From assembly GCA_028877215.1 (NCBI GenBank), contig JAPPFJ010000029.1, positions 1 to 64,000 of the forward strand: a stretch of 64,000 bases of DNA. Direction: 5' to 3'. The notes under the pieces are model-generated. The model was given only the letters and a program-made list of their open reading frames with translations. It was not told the DNA's origin and ran no database searches. This DNA comes from Gemmatimonadota bacterium (GTDB lineage: Bacteria > Latescibacterota > UBA2968 > GCA-2709665). Shown piece by piece: positions 52,972 to 63,092 of this stretch; position 1 is the stretch's first letter; the number at the start of each line of letters is the position of its first letter. The position numbers were made by a program, and so were the translations under genes.

Positions 52972-55900
52972 ATGCCAAATCTGGCACTGTTAAGCAACGG
53001 CAGCAGGCCTTACGTGAGCAGCATCGCATACAACCACCATGCCTCCAGGATCAACGATGGAGTCAGGCCCGGCAACGAAGCCTCCACGAGCGACACGGCC
53101 TGGGCCTCGGCAACGGAGCGACTGCCGCAGTGGGCGGCGGTAGTGTTTCCCATGGCTGCCCGGATTGAGCGGGTTGAGATTTACTGGGGGAGGGGGCGTA
53201 TGCCCGAGTCCTCCCGCTCGGTCGTGGTTCAGGGCTGGGCTGAAGGCGCCTGGATTACCATCGCGACTGTGCGGATTCCGGAGCCGGAGCCCATGACCGT
53301 GCTGGCTTTCGAACCCGTGCGGGTCGAGGCAGTGCGCATATGGCAGGACGCCGACGGAGGCCCGGAATCGACGCCGGGCCGGATGCACGTGGCGCAGCTT
53401 GAAGCATGCGGCAGCTTCGTGGAAGGTGATGCTGTGGATTATCTGAAGATCCGGGATGCGCTCCGGGAGGAATGGGAGGTCAATTTTCGAGGGGCAAGAC
53501 GGGGAATTACCCGGGAGGTGTTGGATCGAATCGATCGGTCGCCGATCGAGCGTCCGGGGGTCGGGCCGGTGGGCGCTGAAGAAAAAGCGCGGGCGCGGCG
53601 TAACCGGGCTGCGACGGCGTGGGGCAGGGCGCAGGCGGAGAAAATCCCGAACGACGCGTCGTGGTGGCTGGACAAGGACGATGAGTTTATCTATCGGATG
53701 GTACCCACGCAGAATCCTCGCGCGATCTCGCCCAGCTACGAGCGGGGCTGTCCAATCCACGGCGGAGGCCGCAAATGCATGCGGACAAACACCTCGCTGG
53801 AGTACCGCTGGCAGTGCGTAATCGGAGGAGAGTGGTGGTACAACGGGGCGGTTGTACACAATCCGGCCACGGGTGAGCCGGTGGAGGTGTGGGATGACGA
53901 TGACGGCTGGATCGCGCCGGAGGGTTTCGCCAACCCGGGTACGATTTATCACTTCAATTCAGCGTGGCGATACTACGTTCTCTCAAAACTGTTCTTTCAT
54001 CCCTACGAGATGACGATTGCTTCCCACGACGCCTATACCGGCGGCACGGCTGTGCTTCAGTTGTCACGCGCCTTCGCAGTCACCGGCGACGACCGGTATG
54101 CGCATATAGCCGGGGTCATGCTGAATCGGTTGGCGGAGGTCTACCGGTTCTACAATGGCACGGTTGACGAACAACGTCCGCTCACGCGCGGCTACCTGGT
54201 TCAGGTGAGTTGGGAGGAGATGCCGACATACAATTGCATGACGGCCTACGGCCTGGTAATGGACTCGATGTTGACGGACGAAGCGCTCCTCCAATTCTTC
54301 AGGTCGAAGGGCGACTGCGACTACAACGGGGACGGGCGCGTAGATTTCGAGGATATCCGTTACAATATCCGGCACAATCTGTTCGGCTACATGTACGAGT
54401 GGCTGCACCGGGCCATGGCGATCCAGACGGGGGACTACATCATTCGTGAAGGCATGGTGCTCTGGGCGCTGGGCGAAATGCTCGGCAACGAGGAAATGGT
54501 CGATGAGGCAATCGAAAGCCGTTACGGGCTGGCCGTCAATCTGACCAACAACACCTTCCGGGACGGCAAGTGGTGGTACGACGCACCCGGTTACTCGGTG
54601 AGTTCGATTACGCGGACGATTCTGGATCGCCTGTTTTCGATGAAGGGCGCGGACCGGCATCTGGATTCCCGTCTTCGAATCCGGGAGTCCATAGAATTCG
54701 CCCGGAACATCTACTGTGACGGCAGGATTCCCTCGATCGGCGATACGGGGGGCGGCGATTTGAGGATCAAGGTGCTGGATCCGCTCACGAATTGCGATGT
54801 TGAAGAACTGGCGTACGTCCACACGGGGGATGACGAATATCGGAACCGTCTGCTCGCTATGTCCGATGGGGACGTGGACGGGATCAGAGAGCGGTACGCC
54901 GATGCCAATCTGCTGTTCCACGCGGAGCCGATCCGGGGAACAACCGCGCCGTACGTGCCGCGCACGACCATCTTTCACGATTCGGGTATCGCGATCCTGA
55001 GAACGGGATGCGACGTTGCGACGAGGAAGCACCTCGTTTTGAACTACGGCAAGGGCAGCAGCGGGCACGGTCACCGGGACAAGCTGGGGATCAACCTGAT
55101 CACCTTCGGGTATGATCTCGCGTGCGACCTTGGGTATCCAACGACCTTTACCCACGACAAGGTGGACGGCTGGGAGAAGCATACCGCCAGCCATGCCACC
55201 GTCTGCATCGACGGGCAGGCTCAGGAGATCGCCACGGGCAGCCTGCGGTTCTACGGGCGTGCTCCGGGAATGCAGGTCGTCTGCGCCTCGGGAGAAGCAG
55301 CGTATCCGGGATGCGCTGAGGTCTACGAACGGACGCTTGTGATGGTGGACGTGCCCGGCTCGGACGCCTATATCGTCGACCTGTTCCGTGTAAAAGGTGG
55401 ATCCACGCACGACTACATGTTCCGGAGTCTGAGCGGGGATGACGGTGAGAATTTCAGGATGGAATTCACGGCGGATACTGAGACGGTGCGCCAGGCCCGG
55501 GGCACCGCTGCGGGGGAAGACGTCGCATTCGGAACGTCGCCGGGCCTGGGATACATCAAGGATGTGAGCCGGACGCTGTGCGATCGTGAATGGTCTGCAA
55601 CGTGGCGGGCGGGGGACGCGGAGAATACGGGCATCCGGCTGACGATGATCGGGCAGTCAGGAAGCGAGATCATAAACGGCAAGGGAGAAGGATTCGGGTT
55701 TTTCGGTCAGAGCCCCTGGGACGCCAGTGTGGCGGTTAGAAAATCGGGCGGCGGCGAGTCGATTTTCATGGGCGTTCTGGAGCCGTTCCAGGGGGACCCG
55801 TTCGTCAGGTCGGTGGAAGCGTTGGACGTCTCCGGCGGAATCGGCGCGAAGATCCGCCTCGATGGACGTGTCGATTACGTGATGCGCAGGTTGGAGAAGG

Positions 55901-56610
55901 TGGCGGAATGCACGGCGGAGGTCGACGGGGCGCCCGTGGTTTTCGACGCAGAGGTGGCGAGGATCAGCGTGTACGAGTCGGGCCGGCGCGAACTGCAGAT
56001 CGTCCAGGGTACCCGGTTGCGATTTGGCGAGGAAATCCTCGAAGGCGCAGACTTGCCGTCCGGCCGGGCGGAATCAGTCGATCCGGACCGCCGGTCCGTC
56101 ATTGTGACCCTGGATTCCGGAGACGGGATTGCGAAAGGGGATGTGATCGTCTTCAGGAATCCGGCCTTCACCTGTAATTCCAGCTACGAAGTCGTCGCCG
56201 CTGAAGCGATGGACGGGAACCGGGCCAGGTTGGGATTGCACATGTCGTTCAATCTTTCGGAGGGCGTGGTGCAATCCATGAACCGGGCGAGAGGCCTGTT
56301 TGCAACGGACACGTGTATGACTAAGCTTAGAGCATGTCCGGGGCTGTTTGACGGAAAGACGGTCCGCTCGGAGGGAAGGGCCGTCGGGGCGATCGAGACG
56401 GCGGGTCCCGACATCCTGAAGGAGGAAGAGCGACCGTTCGCGACAAGGTTGGCAGACGGAGCGTCTGCGACCGGAACGATGACTTATTTCCGGTTCAACG
56501 ATCCATGCTCGGTTTCCGGCCTGAACGTGGGAGACCGGTTCATGGTATGCGATTTGAATGCGGGCGATTGGTTCGAGGTCATGCGATTGGCTTTCAGGAC
56601 CATTGCGTAG
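52972..56610 (+). CDS. heparinase II/III family protein with F5/8C-like N-terminal domain
   Basis: 1212 aa. Residues about 1-145 look like a discoidin/F5/8-type carbohydrate-binding domain (ALLSNGSRPYVSS, ARIERVEIYWGRGRMPESSR, VRVEAVRIWQDADGG). An alpha/alpha toroid follows (residues about 280-660, with SAWRYYVLSKLFF and KWWYDAPGYSVSS), then a heparinase II/III beta-sandwich (LNYGKGSSGHGHRDKLGIN, HTASHATVCIDGQAQ). It likely cleaves an acidic polysaccharide by elimination. No signal peptide is visible at the chosen ATG (AAGGAG site), which is odd for such an enzyme. The upstream in-frame ATG does not add one. Confidence 0.82.
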   Translation: MPNLALLSNGSRPYVSSIAYNHHASRINDGVRPGNEASTSDTAWASATERLPQWAAVVFPMAARIERVEIYWGRGRMPESSRSVVVQGWAEGAWITIATVRIPEPEPMTVLAFEPVRVEAVRIWQDADGGPESTPGRMHVAQLEACGSFVEGDAVDYLKIRDALREEWEVNFRGARRGITREVLDRIDRSPIERPGVGPVGAEEKARARRNRAATAWGRAQAEKIPNDASWWLDKDDEFIYRMVPTQNPRAISPSYERGCPIHGGGRKCMRTNTSLEYRWQCVIGGEWWYNGAVVHNPATGEPVEVWDDDDGWIAPEGFANPGTIYHFNSAWRYYVLSKLFFHPYEMTIASHDAYTGGTAVLQLSRAFAVTGDDRYAHIAGVMLNRLAEVYRFYNGTVDEQRPLTRGYLVQVSWEEMPTYNCMTAYGLVMDSMLTDEALLQFFRSKGDCDYNGDGRVDFEDIRYNIRHNLFGYMYEWLHRAMAIQTGDYIIREGMVLWALGEMLGNEEMVDEAIESRYGLAVNLTNNTFRDGKWWYDAPGYSVSSITRTILDRLFSMKGADRHLDSRLRIRESIEFARNIYCDGRIPSIGDTGGGDLRIKVLDPLTNCDVEELAYVHTGDDEYRNRLLAMSDGDVDGIRERYADANLLFHAEPIRGTTAPYVPRTTIFHDSGIAILRTGCDVATRKHLVLNYGKGSSGHGHRDKLGINLITFGYDLACDLGYPTTFTHDKVDGWEKHTASHATVCIDGQAQEIATGSLRFYGRAPGMQVVCASGEAAYPGCAEVYERTLVMVDVPGSDAYIVDLFRVKGGSTHDYMFRSLSGDDGENFRMEFTADTETVRQARGTAAGEDVAFGTSPGLGYIKDVSRTLCDREWSATWRAGDAENTGIRLTMIGQSGSEIINGKGEGFGFFGQSPWDASVAVRKSGGGESIFMGVLEPFQGDPFVRSVEALDVSGGIGAKIRLDGRVDYVMRRLEKVAECTAEVDGAPVVFDAEVARISVYESGRRELQIVQGTRLRFGEEILEGADLPSGRAESVDPDRRSVIVTLDSGDGIAKGDVIVFRNPAFTCNSSYEVVAAEAMDGNRARLGLHMSFNLSEGVVQSMNRARGLFATDTCMTKLRACPGLFDGKTVRSEGRAVGAIETAGPDILKEEERPFATRLADGASATGTMTYFRFNDPCSVSGLNVGDRFMVCDLNAGDWFEVMRLAFRTIA

Positions 56611-56628
56611 ATATTGACCAAAAAAAAG

Positions 56629-56734
56629 GCCATTACCAGAGGCCCCAAGGTAGTGGTATACGCGGGCTGAGGATCGACTGAACGATTTTCAGGTGCCGCT
56701 TAAGGTTGGCTACCTCTGGTGCCTGGGCAATGGC
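56629..56734. other. inverted repeat with 8-nt bulge
   Basis: GCCATTACCAGAGG (56629-56642) matches the complement of CCTCTGGT plus AATGGC (56713-56734), interrupted by GCCTGGGC. The loop is about 70 nt. It follows the heparinase gene by about 20 bp and precedes the thiE end by 75 bp. It may be a structured 3' end or a repeat; no T run is close. Confidence 0.35.
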
Positions 56735-56808
56735 TTGCGTGAAGATAGACGAGCGTGAACGCGATGTCAACGAGAATAATTACGTGAGGGGTCGGGTGTT
56801 CGTAGATG

Positions 56809-57452
56809 TTAGTCGTCCTGGTCCCGGATTCCTGAAGCCCCGATGAGTTTTACCAGATTTCGGGTTGCGGCCTCGGGGTCGGCCTGGCAGCAGACGGCGG
56901 ATATGACGGCAATGCCGTGGGCCCCCGACCGCATCACGCCGGCGGCGTTGTGCGCGCCGATGCCGCCGATGGCAATGACGGGCGCCCGGACGGCGCGTGC
57001 GAAATCGGCCAGCACTTCGAGTCCCTGCGCTTCGCCCGCGTCGCTCTTGGAGCCGGTTGGAAAGATGGGCCCGAAACCCACGTAGTCCGCGCCGTCCACG
57101 ATGCCCTGCCGCGCTTCATCCAAATTCCCCGCGGACACGCCGATGATCCGCCCCGCGCCAAGGATATTTCTGGCCAGCGCAACCGGGAAGTCGTCCTGGC
57201 CCAGGTGTACGCCGTCGGCCTCCACGGCGAGGGCCACGTCGACTCTGTCGTTGACGATGAGGGGGACGCCGGACTCCGCGCAGATGTCGCACATCGCCCG
57301 GGCGGTTTCGATCATACCGCGGGTATCTCCGCTTTTCTGGCGGTACTGGACGGCGTCCGCGCCGCCGGCGACGGCCATTCGCGCCAGTTCGGCATGGGTG
57401 TGGCGGGACTGCAGAACAGTATCCGTGAGAACGTGGAGGGCGCCGATCTTCT

Positions 57453-57456
<4 letters not shown>
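56809..57456 (-). CDS. thiE: thiamine phosphate synthase
   Basis: 215 aa TIM-barrel enzyme joining HMP-PP and thiazole phosphate. Catalytic motifs are intact: VQYRQKSGDT (phosphate/HMP region), LIVNDRVDVALA, GVHLGQDDFPV, VGFGPIFPTGSKSD and IAIGGIG. The ATG at 57456 overlaps the thiD stop by 4 nt. The long in-frame extension upstream lies inside thiD and is not real. Last gene of the thiamine operon. Confidence 0.9.
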
Positions 57457-58246
<790 letters not shown>

Positions 58247-58250
<4 letters not shown>

Positions 58251-58912
58251 GAGAGTTGCGGATGACGCGGGCCGGACGTGGACGCCCACGCCTCGAGATA
58301 GTCCCTCACGGCGGAACTGACGTGCCTTGCGGCGAGAATCCCCGACATGACGGCAATGCCCGCGGCGCCGTTCATTTTGCAGGCGGAAACCCGCCCGGGC
58401 GTGATGCCGCCCAGCGCGTAGACGGGAAGGGAAGAGCAATCTGTGACGCGGCGAAGGGCCCGGGGTCCCACGCCGGGACCGTATCCGGGTTTGGAACCCG
58501 GGCTGTAAATGGGGCTGAACGTAACGAAATCCGCGCCTTCGGCCTTCCAGCATTCCGTTCTGTTGTGGGTTGAACGGCCAATGAGCAGGTGGCTTCCGTA
58601 TTGTCGCCGAACGCTCCATGCATCCGGCCCTGACGACGGGAGGTGGACGCCGGCGGCGCCGACATCCCGTGCAAGCCCGGCATGGGTGTTTACGAGCAAA
58701 CGCGCTTCGTAGTTCGAGGTTCGCCTCTGGAGACGCGCCGCGAGACGACGCAGCTCTCGCATTTCGAGATGTTTTTCACGCAACTGAACGAGGCGGACAC
58801 CGGCGTCCAGCGCCTCCGCGAGGACGTCTTCCAGTTTACGGGGCGCACACGTCGCCCGGTCCGCGATCAGATAAAGGAGCGGCAGATCCGGTACATCCCG
58901 AGGCTCACTCAT
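58247..58912 (-). CDS. TenI/ThiE-like protein
   Basis: 221 aa ThiE-fold paralogue in the same operon. It keeps [10 protein letters not shown] and the [18 protein letters not shown] and VYALGGI barrel segments. But the NDR motif is NTH (VNTHAGLA) and HxGQxD is replaced by [10 protein letters not shown], so it should not form thiamine phosphate. TenI proteins aromatise the thiazole tautomer or act as its stabiliser. The thiG neighbour fits that role. ATG 58912 overlaps the thiG stop by 8 nt. Confidence 0.82.
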
Positions 58913-59684
58913 GGGTGACCGCGCCCTCCGTGGGCGTGGAAGCCGTGGCATACAGCTTCTTCGGGATGCGTCCGGCCTCGTACGCCAGCCGGCCTGCGCG
59001 AACGGCCTGACCCATGGCTTCGGCCATGAGTACAGGACGGCGGGCGCCTGACACGGCCGTATTCAGCATCACGCCGTGGCATCCGAGCTCCATCGCCACC
59101 GCGGCGTCGGAAGCGGTTCCCACCCCCGCGTCGACGATCACGGGGACGTCGACCGTGTCCAGGATAATGCGGAGATTGTAGGGGTTGCGAATGCCCATCC
59201 CCGAGCCGATGGGCGCACCGAGCGGCATCACCGCGGCGCAGCCGGCGTCTTCCAGCTTCTTGCAGGTAACAGGGTCGTCGTTGCAGTAGGGCAACACCGT
59301 AAATCCGTCCCGAATCAGTTCGTCGGTGGCCTCCAGCAGCCCCGCGACGTCGGGGAAGAGGGTGTCCTCGTCTCCGATCACCTCCAGTTTGATCAGGTCG
59401 GTTTCCAGGGCTTCGCGCGCGAGCCTGGCCGTGAGCACGGCGTCCCGCGCGGTAAAACATCCGGCGGTGTTCGGCAACAGTGCATATTTCTCCCGGTCGA
59501 TCAGATCGATCAGGCTTTCGCCGGAAGGATCCTCCAGATTGATTCGCCGGATACCGACGGTAACGATTTCCGCGCCGCTCGCACGGATCGCGTTCAGCAT
59601 GACCTGCATGTTGGGATAACGCGCGGTCCCGATAATGAGCCGGGAACCGTAGGTCGTGCCGGCAATGGTCAGGCCATCAGACAT
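58905..59684 (-). CDS. thiG: thiazole synthase
   Basis: 259 aa enzyme assembling the thiazole phosphate from deoxyxylulose-5-phosphate, dehydroglycine and ThiS thiocarboxylate. Marks are [23 protein letters not shown], the Schiff-base lysine in [16 protein letters not shown], and [18 protein letters not shown]. The ATG at 59684 follows AAGAGGGAC; a TTG farther up is less likely. It follows thiS by 52 bp. Confidence 0.94.
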   Translation of the reverse strand: MSDGLTIAGTTYGSRLIIGTARYPNMQVMLNAIRASGAEIVTVGIRRINLEDPSGESLIDLIDREKYALLPNTAGCFTARDAVLTARLAREALETDLIKLEVIGDEDTLFPDVAGLLEATDELIRDGFTVLPYCNDDPVTCKKLEDAGCAAVMPLGAPIGSGMGIRNPYNLRIILDTVDVPVIVDAGVGTASDAAVAMELGCHGVMLNTAVSGARRPVLMAEAMGQAVRAGRLAYEAGRIPKKLYATASTPTEGAVTHE

Positions 59685-59736
59685 TTGTCCCTCTTGCGAC
59701 AACAGTTAGCTATCGTGGTCCGCCGTGGGCAGGACG

Positions 59737-59943
59737 CTATCCACCCTGGACCGCGGCGATGATGTCCACCCTGTCTCCGCTGGCGAGTCGCGTTGAACAC
59801 CACTTCGCCCTGACAACGATTTCGGCATTGACCGCAACCGCGATGCCCCTGCGGTCAGGGTCGTGGGCAAGGTCGATCAGCAGATCCCGGATGGAGATGC
59901 CGCTCTCGACGTTTTTGTCTTCTCCGTTCAAAGTGATCTGCAT
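59737..59943 (-). CDS. thiS: sulfur carrier protein ThiS
   Basis: 68 aa ubiquitin-fold carrier starting MQITLNGEDKNV and ending in the obligatory Gly-Gly (IIAAVQGG), to be adenylated and thiocarboxylated. It lies between thiO and thiG, its partner. thiF for its activation is not seen in the window. Confidence 0.93.
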   Translation of the reverse strand: MQITLNGEDKNVESGISIRDLLIDLAHDPDRRGIAVAVNAEIVVRAKWCSTRLASGDRVDIIAAVQGG

Positions 59944-59954
59944 GGCGTCAGGAC

Positions 59955-61106
59955 TCAGGCGGCGAAGCGGTCGATTCCGAAAGGCCGGATATCTTCGTGC
60001 GTGTTGCCGGTCAGCACCAGTTCCGCGATGGCGTCCGCGGTGACGGGCGCCAGCAGGATCCCCTTGCGGTAATGTCCCGTGGCCATAATGAGGCCGTGAA
60101 TGGGAGTCTTGCCCAGGATGGGCGCATCGTCTCTGCTGCCCGGCCGAAGACCCGCGGCGGTTTCGATGATCGGCAGGTCGTAGATTCCCGGCACCACCTC
60201 CCAGGCGGCACGCAGGAGTTCGAAGATACCGCCCGCGGTCAGGCTGTCGTCGAAACCCATTTCTTCAGAAGTCGCTCCCAGCACCAGATGTCCGCCGTCC
60301 TTCGGACACAGGTAGGCAACCGCCGATGACGCGGCCCGGTTGTACCACACGATGGTTTTCAATGTGCAATCTTCAGTCATCTGCAGGCGAAGGATCTGGC
60401 CGCGGACGGGGCGGACCGGCGGCATGGCGGGACCGGGCAGACCCGGAATGAGACACGACCAGCATCCCGCGGCGAGTATGATCGTGGCTGCGCGGTACGA
60501 TTTGTCTCCTGCTACAATGCCGCGGATCCGTTCATGTGCGACGTCGATGGCTTCGACCGGTGTGGATTCCACCAGAGAGCCGCCGGCCTTGAGAAAGGCT
60601 TCCCTCAGGGCTTTGACCAGCAGGCGATTGTCAACCTGCTGGTCTCCCGGGCACCAGACCGCCGCGCCGACCCGAGGTGAGAGCTGAGGCTCCCGCTCGC
60701 GCGCTTGGGTGCCGCTCAGCCATTCGACGGGCAGGCCGAGGTCCCGCTGGTAGTCGTACCGGAAACTGAGGTATTCGATATCGTCGCGGGTGACACCCAC
60801 CAGAAGGACGCCGTCGGGGCGATAGCCCACGGACAAGCCGCTTTCGGATTCGAGTTGCCCGACGAACTCCGGGAACCTCTCCAGACTCTTGAGGCCAAGC
60901 TTCAGCAGTGCTTCCTCTTCGTGGCGTACCTCCGCAAGGGGCGTGAGCATACCGGCGGAAGCGTGGCTGGCGGCCTGGCCCGCACGGTCCCGATCGAAGA
61001 TCAGGACGTCCCGCCCAGCCCTGGCAAGTCGCCAGCCGATGCCGAGTCCGATAATGCCGGCGCCGACGATAATGATCCGGTCCGATGGCACCTGAGACAA
61101 TTCCAA
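59955..61106 (-). CDS. thiO: glycine oxidase
   Basis: About 383 aa FAD enzyme that oxidises glycine to dehydroglycine for thiazole synthesis. The FAD loop is IIIVGAGIIGLGIGWRLA; later ATGHYRKGILLAPVTADAIAE binds flavin. GHLVLGATSEEMGFD and AAGLRPGSRDDAPILG are family marks. No thiH is present, so this is the oxygen-dependent route. The start is TTG 61106 (in the terminator T tract) or GTG 61091; the latter seems more natural. It is the first gene after the TPP riboswitch. Confidence 0.9.
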   Translation of the reverse strand: MELSQVPSDRIIIVGAGIIGLGIGWRLARAGRDVLIFDRDRAGQAASHASAGMLTPLAEVRHEEEALLKLGLKSLERFPEFVGQLESESGLSVGYRPDGVLLVGVTRDDIEYLSFRYDYQRDLGLPVEWLSGTQAREREPQLSPRVGAAVWCPGDQQVDNRLLVKALREAFLKAGGSLVESTPVEAIDVAHERIRGIVAGDKSYRAATIILAAGCWSCLIPGLPGPAMPPVRPVRGQILRLQMTEDCTLKTIVWYNRAASSAVAYLCPKDGGHLVLGATSEEMGFDDSLTAGGIFELLRAAWEVVPGIYDLPIIETAAGLRPGSRDDAPILGKTPIHGLIMATGHYRKGILLAPVTADAIAELVLTGNTHEDIRPFGIDRFAA

Positions 61107-61140
61107 AAAAGCCGCCGCCTTCGATCAGGTCGAAAAGCGG
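61105..61140 (-). terminator. attenuator-like hairpin downstream of TPP riboswitch
   Basis: On the minus strand a GCCGC/GGCGGC stem with CTTTTCGA and TCGAAGG arms is followed by six T residues (61105-61110). It lies right before thiO and after the riboswitch, so transcription termination in the presence of TPP is the likely control. The stem is imperfect. Confidence 0.6.
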
Positions 61141-61160
61141 CCGGGATGCGGTTCCTGGAC

Positions 61161-61231
61161 TCCCTGCGCCGGCATAATCCGGATCAGGTTCAAAGGGTAT
61201 ATTCTCAGCTCGGCAGGCGAGCACCCCTGCG
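61161..61231 (-). ncRNA. TPP riboswitch (THI element)
   Basis: Reading the minus strand, the conserved blocks are GGGGTGCTCG, GCTGAGAATA, ACCCTTTGAACCTGATC and CGGATTATGCCGGCGCAGGGA. These are the five-helix core of the TPP riboswitch in the right order. It precedes the thiO-thiE operon. Confidence 0.95.
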
Positions 61232-61524
61232 TTGTAATGCAAACAAGATAGTAGTACTGCCGGGCTCCGTCAAGCGAATCCGCTTGACATCGATGGACGA
61301 TTGATTATTAAAGGCGGTGAGTCACGTAAGACGGGAGAAGACCGAATTCTGTGAATCTGAAAATCGCTGAATTGTGACTTCAGATCGCTGCTGTCCAAAA
61401 ACGGAAAAAGATTAACTACGAAAAACGCGAAATTACGCGAAATATACGTATGGAAAAGTCGTCCACCGCCAATGGCGAAACGAGTCGGTCCTACCTTCGC
61501 GAAGACGTTCATCCTGAGGACTTG

Positions 61525-61725
61525 CCCTGAGCCTGTCGAAGGGGCCTCCTGGCAGTCAAAGTGTCCGCGCACAAGGTCGTCTACAAAGACCATATGCTAC
61601 ACGTACAATCGAGAATACGGGAGATTCTTCGCTACGCTCTGAATGACATGCGTTGCGATAACCATTGGCGATACGTGTCGGCACAAACTGTCGTCCAGAG
61701 GACCTGCCCTGAGCTTGTCGAAGGG
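61525..61725. repeat. widespread environmental repeats (CCTGAG-x-TGTCGAAGG and related)
   Basis: CCCTGAGCCTGTCGAAGGGG (61525-61544) and CCCTGAGCTTGTCGAAGGG (about 61707-61725) are two copies of a motif known from many unrelated genomes. Between them (about 61610-61652) lies a variant of the familiar GAATGACA/TTCTTCGCTACGCTC repeat. A third type with AACTACGAAAAACGCGAAAT is at about 61413-61432. No gene is seen in 61232-61811. Confidence 0.65.
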
Positions 61726-61811
61726 TGCCCCCAGGCCGACGAAGACTCTCCTGCAGCATCGGATCATCGCCGTGCGATTTGCGCCTTGTCGTATTTTCGT
61801 ATTCTCGCGCC

Positions 61812-61846
61812 TTTCTTCCTTCTTCCTTTTTCCTTCTTCCTTCTTT
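61812..61846. repeat. polypyrimidine mirror repeat
   Basis: All 35 bases are C or T, and the tract is a perfect mirror repeat around position 61829 (17-nt arms). Such tracts can form intramolecular triplex (H-DNA). It lies 13 bp before the GTG start of the DUF6807 gene. Confidence 0.85.
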
Positions 61847-61858
61847 AAAGGGGGTAAC

Positions 61859-63046
61859 GTGGCGGATCTAAGGTTCAAGGTTCAGGCCGGGCCTCACCGG
61901 CGAGTCAACTGTCCGGTCTCCGTATTCGTGAAGAGGCCGGGCAGGATGCAACACGTCGTCGACCTCCTTGATCGACCGGGGACGAATGTCGGACTGGCTG
62001 GTCCGGGCGGCGCCATTCCATGTCAGGTGCATCGTAAGGAGGACGGCGTTCGGTTAAGCTGGATTGTAGACGATCTGGAGGCGGGTGAGACGGCGGACTA
62101 CGGTTTCGAGGACGGGGAGCACACGGCGTCCGGCGGCGGGGTCGAACTGTCGGAATCCGACAGCAGGATTCAGGTGCGGATCGACGGCAACTGCTTTACG
62201 AACTATTGCTACGGAAAAGACCTCGTGCGCCCACACCTGTACCCGGTAATCGGTCCGTACGGCGATGGAATCACGCGACCGTTGATCGATGAGGGAGAGG
62301 GAGACCATCACCATCACCGGTCCGTCTGGATTTCGCATGGCCACGTGAACGGATGGAACAACTGGGGCGAAGGCGAGGGCCACGCGTGGACCCGGCATCA
62401 GCGATTCGACGACCTCGAGAGCGGATCGGTCTACGGCCGGATCGTATCCATCAGCAACTGGGAGGGCGCGGACGCCTGGCGGGGAGAACACGGATCGAAC
62501 GTGATCTGCGAGGAGCGGGCCGAGTGGACATTCTACCGTACGGGGTCGGACGTGCGGATCTTCGAGCTGCACGTCACGCTGACAGCACCGAAGATCGACG
62601 TGCTCTTCGGCGACACGAAGGAAGGCGGCCTGGCATCGATTCGTGTTGCCGAGTCCATGGAAGTCAGGGCCGGCCAGGGCGGTAAAATCGAAAACGCAAT
62701 CGGCGGCGTCAACGAGGACGAAACCTGGGGCAAACAGGCGGCCTGGTGCCACTATACCGGACCGGTGAACGGCAACCGCGTGGGCGTGGCCATCATGGAC
62801 CATCCCGACAGCTTCAGGCATCCCACCTACTGGCACGTGCGCAACTACGGCCTGATGACGGCCAATCCCTTCGGCCATTCGCATTTTTACGCCGACCCGC
62901 AACGGCGCGGGAACCACGTACTGCCGCCCGGCGAGTCTCTGACCGGCCGCTACAGGTTCTACGTACACAAGGGAGACGCGTCAGAAGGTGAGATCACGGA
63001 GCGCTATCACGACTTCGCGCATCCGCCGATCGTGGAGGTCGGGTAG
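61859..63046 (+). CDS. DUF6807 (PmoA-like) family protein
   Basis: 395 aa. The C-terminal two thirds carry the DUF6807 marks: DEGEGDHHHHRSVWISHGHVN, EDETWGKQAAWCHYTG, AIMDHPDSFRHPTYWHVRNYG and NPFGHSHF. Several conserved histidines suggest a sugar-epimerase-like metal site. This family is frequent in Planctomycetes, Latescibacterota and Verrucomicrobia beside sulfatases and sugar genes. It was misnamed for methane monooxygenase PmoA; no membrane segments are present. GTG 61859 follows AAAGGGGG. The reading frame before it is a repeat. Confidence 0.85.
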   Translation: MADLRFKVQAGPHRRVNCPVSVFVKRPGRMQHVVDLLDRPGTNVGLAGPGGAIPCQVHRKEDGVRLSWIVDDLEAGETADYGFEDGEHTASGGGVELSESDSRIQVRIDGNCFTNYCYGKDLVRPHLYPVIGPYGDGITRPLIDEGEGDHHHHRSVWISHGHVNGWNNWGEGEGHAWTRHQRFDDLESGSVYGRIVSISNWEGADAWRGEHGSNVICEERAEWTFYRTGSDVRIFELHVTLTAPKIDVLFGDTKEGGLASIRVAESMEVRAGQGGKIENAIGGVNEDETWGKQAAWCHYTGPVNGNRVGVAIMDHPDSFRHPTYWHVRNYGLMTANPFGHSHFYADPQRRGNHVLPPGESLTGRYRFYVHKGDASEGEITERYHDFAHPPIVEVG

Positions 63047-63092
63047 TCAATATGCGAACGGCGCCGGCGCGTCGAAGGAAGCGTGTTTTCAG

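Noticed and set aside
61597-61878. Short frames in 61.3-61.85 kb
   Set aside because: They are readings of widespread intergenic repeats (for example DKLRAG-type peptides) and not genes.
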